Source: Haematococcus lacustris
Taxonomy: Eukaryota; Chlorophyta; Chlorophyceae; Chlamydomonadales; Haematococcaceae
Direction: 5' to 3'
Length of the DNA: 64,000 nucleotides
Assembly (NCBI GenBank): GCA_030144725.1
Contig: JASKMD010000004.1
Coordinates: forward strand, 1,469,983-1,533,982
The notes below the pieces were generated by a model. It did not search any database. It was not told the DNA's origin and worked only from the letters and a program-made list of their open reading frames with translations. Below are positions 63,598 through 64,000 of the stretch, in pieces (within the stretch, counting starts at the first letter, position 1; every line of letters starts with the position of its first letter). The position numbers and the translations under genes were made by a program.

Positions 63598-64000
63598 TGA
63601 CTGCCGTGACTGACTGACTGGAGCCTAAGATAGCCAGGGAGGCCCGAACGGAGCGAACGGAGCGAACGGAGTGACTGCCGTGACTGGAGCCTAAGATAGC
63701 CAGGGAGGCCCGAACGGAGCGAACGGAGCGAACGGAGTGACTGCCGTGACTGGAGGTTAAGATAGCCAGGGAGGCCCAAACGGAGCAAACGGAGTGACTG
63801 CCGTGACTGGACTGACTGGAGGTTAAGATAGCCAGGGAGGCCCAAACGGAGCGAACGGAGCGAACGGAGTGACTGCCGTGACTGGAGGTTAAGATAGCCA
63901 GGGAGGCCCAAACGGAGCAAACGGAGTGACTGCCGTGACTGGACTGACTGGAGCCTAAGATAGCCAGGGAGGCCCGAACGGAGCGAACGGAGCGAACGGA
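63598..64000. repeat. Minisatellite running off the window end
   Basis: Units of about 55-85 bp contain GTGACTGCCGTGACTGGA, a (GCC or GGT)TAAGATAGCCAGGGAGGCC core, and one to three copies of CGAACGGAG. At least six units are present. Variation in the number of CGAACGGAG and GACTGACTG steps gives a mixed-length pattern. Confidence 0.93.

Overview
The window looks like nuclear DNA of a chlamydomonadalean green alga, perhaps Haematococcus-like. This is inferred from GC-rich GT-AG introns, Gln/Ala/Ser-rich low-complexity coding, long CTG/GGGCT/GGGGGC satellites, hAT, PIF/Harbinger and Ty3/gypsy chromovirus remnants, and two genes with organelle-transit-like N termini. No bacterial operons, CRISPR arrays, rRNA or complete tRNA genes were seen.

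Layout. 1-2165 is a CTG-rich minisatellite. 2735-5363 is the 3' end of a decayed glycosyltransferase-like gene; its last exon is split by a TIR transposon (3657-5331) and its 3' flank holds a young LTR element (5507-8916). 9442-31168 is a reverse-strand Ty3/gypsy element. A second copy of the TIR family (9551-11626) sits in its 3' LTR, and a 13.4-kb insertion (12527-25901) sits in its integrase gene. That insertion is flanked by a 7-bp target duplication and short inverted repeats, and is filled with satellites, a hAT copy and a small Harbinger-like element.

32009-36701 is the apparently intact glycosyltransferase-like paralogue on the same strand as the pseudogene, so the pair is an old tandem duplication pushed apart by transposons. 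Next come an unrecognised small gene (37814-38785), a Harbinger-like element (38917-40239), a UVR-motif plus TPR protein gene (40714-46047), and a nine-exon gene (47488-57367). All nine exons join in phase to 1099 residues: a transit-like N terminus, a Gln-rich coiled coil and several membrane segments. Two nearly identical hAT copies lie in opposite orientation in introns 2 and 7 of that gene.

58460-60103 is a decayed transposase-like gene. 60744-63460 is a LINE reverse-transcriptase fragment split by an LTR element (60851-63157) that keeps only an integrase-chromodomain reading frame and has a tRNA-like Pol III B box in its LTRs. The window ends in a minisatellite.

The most notable theme is insertion history that can be read inside the window. 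Several elements have exact target duplications, and several have a related unoccupied sequence elsewhere in the window. A group with 7-bp duplications and ends near CAGG may be an undescribed transposon lineage that carries tandem repeats. Function names rest on motif recognition by eye; no database search was possible.
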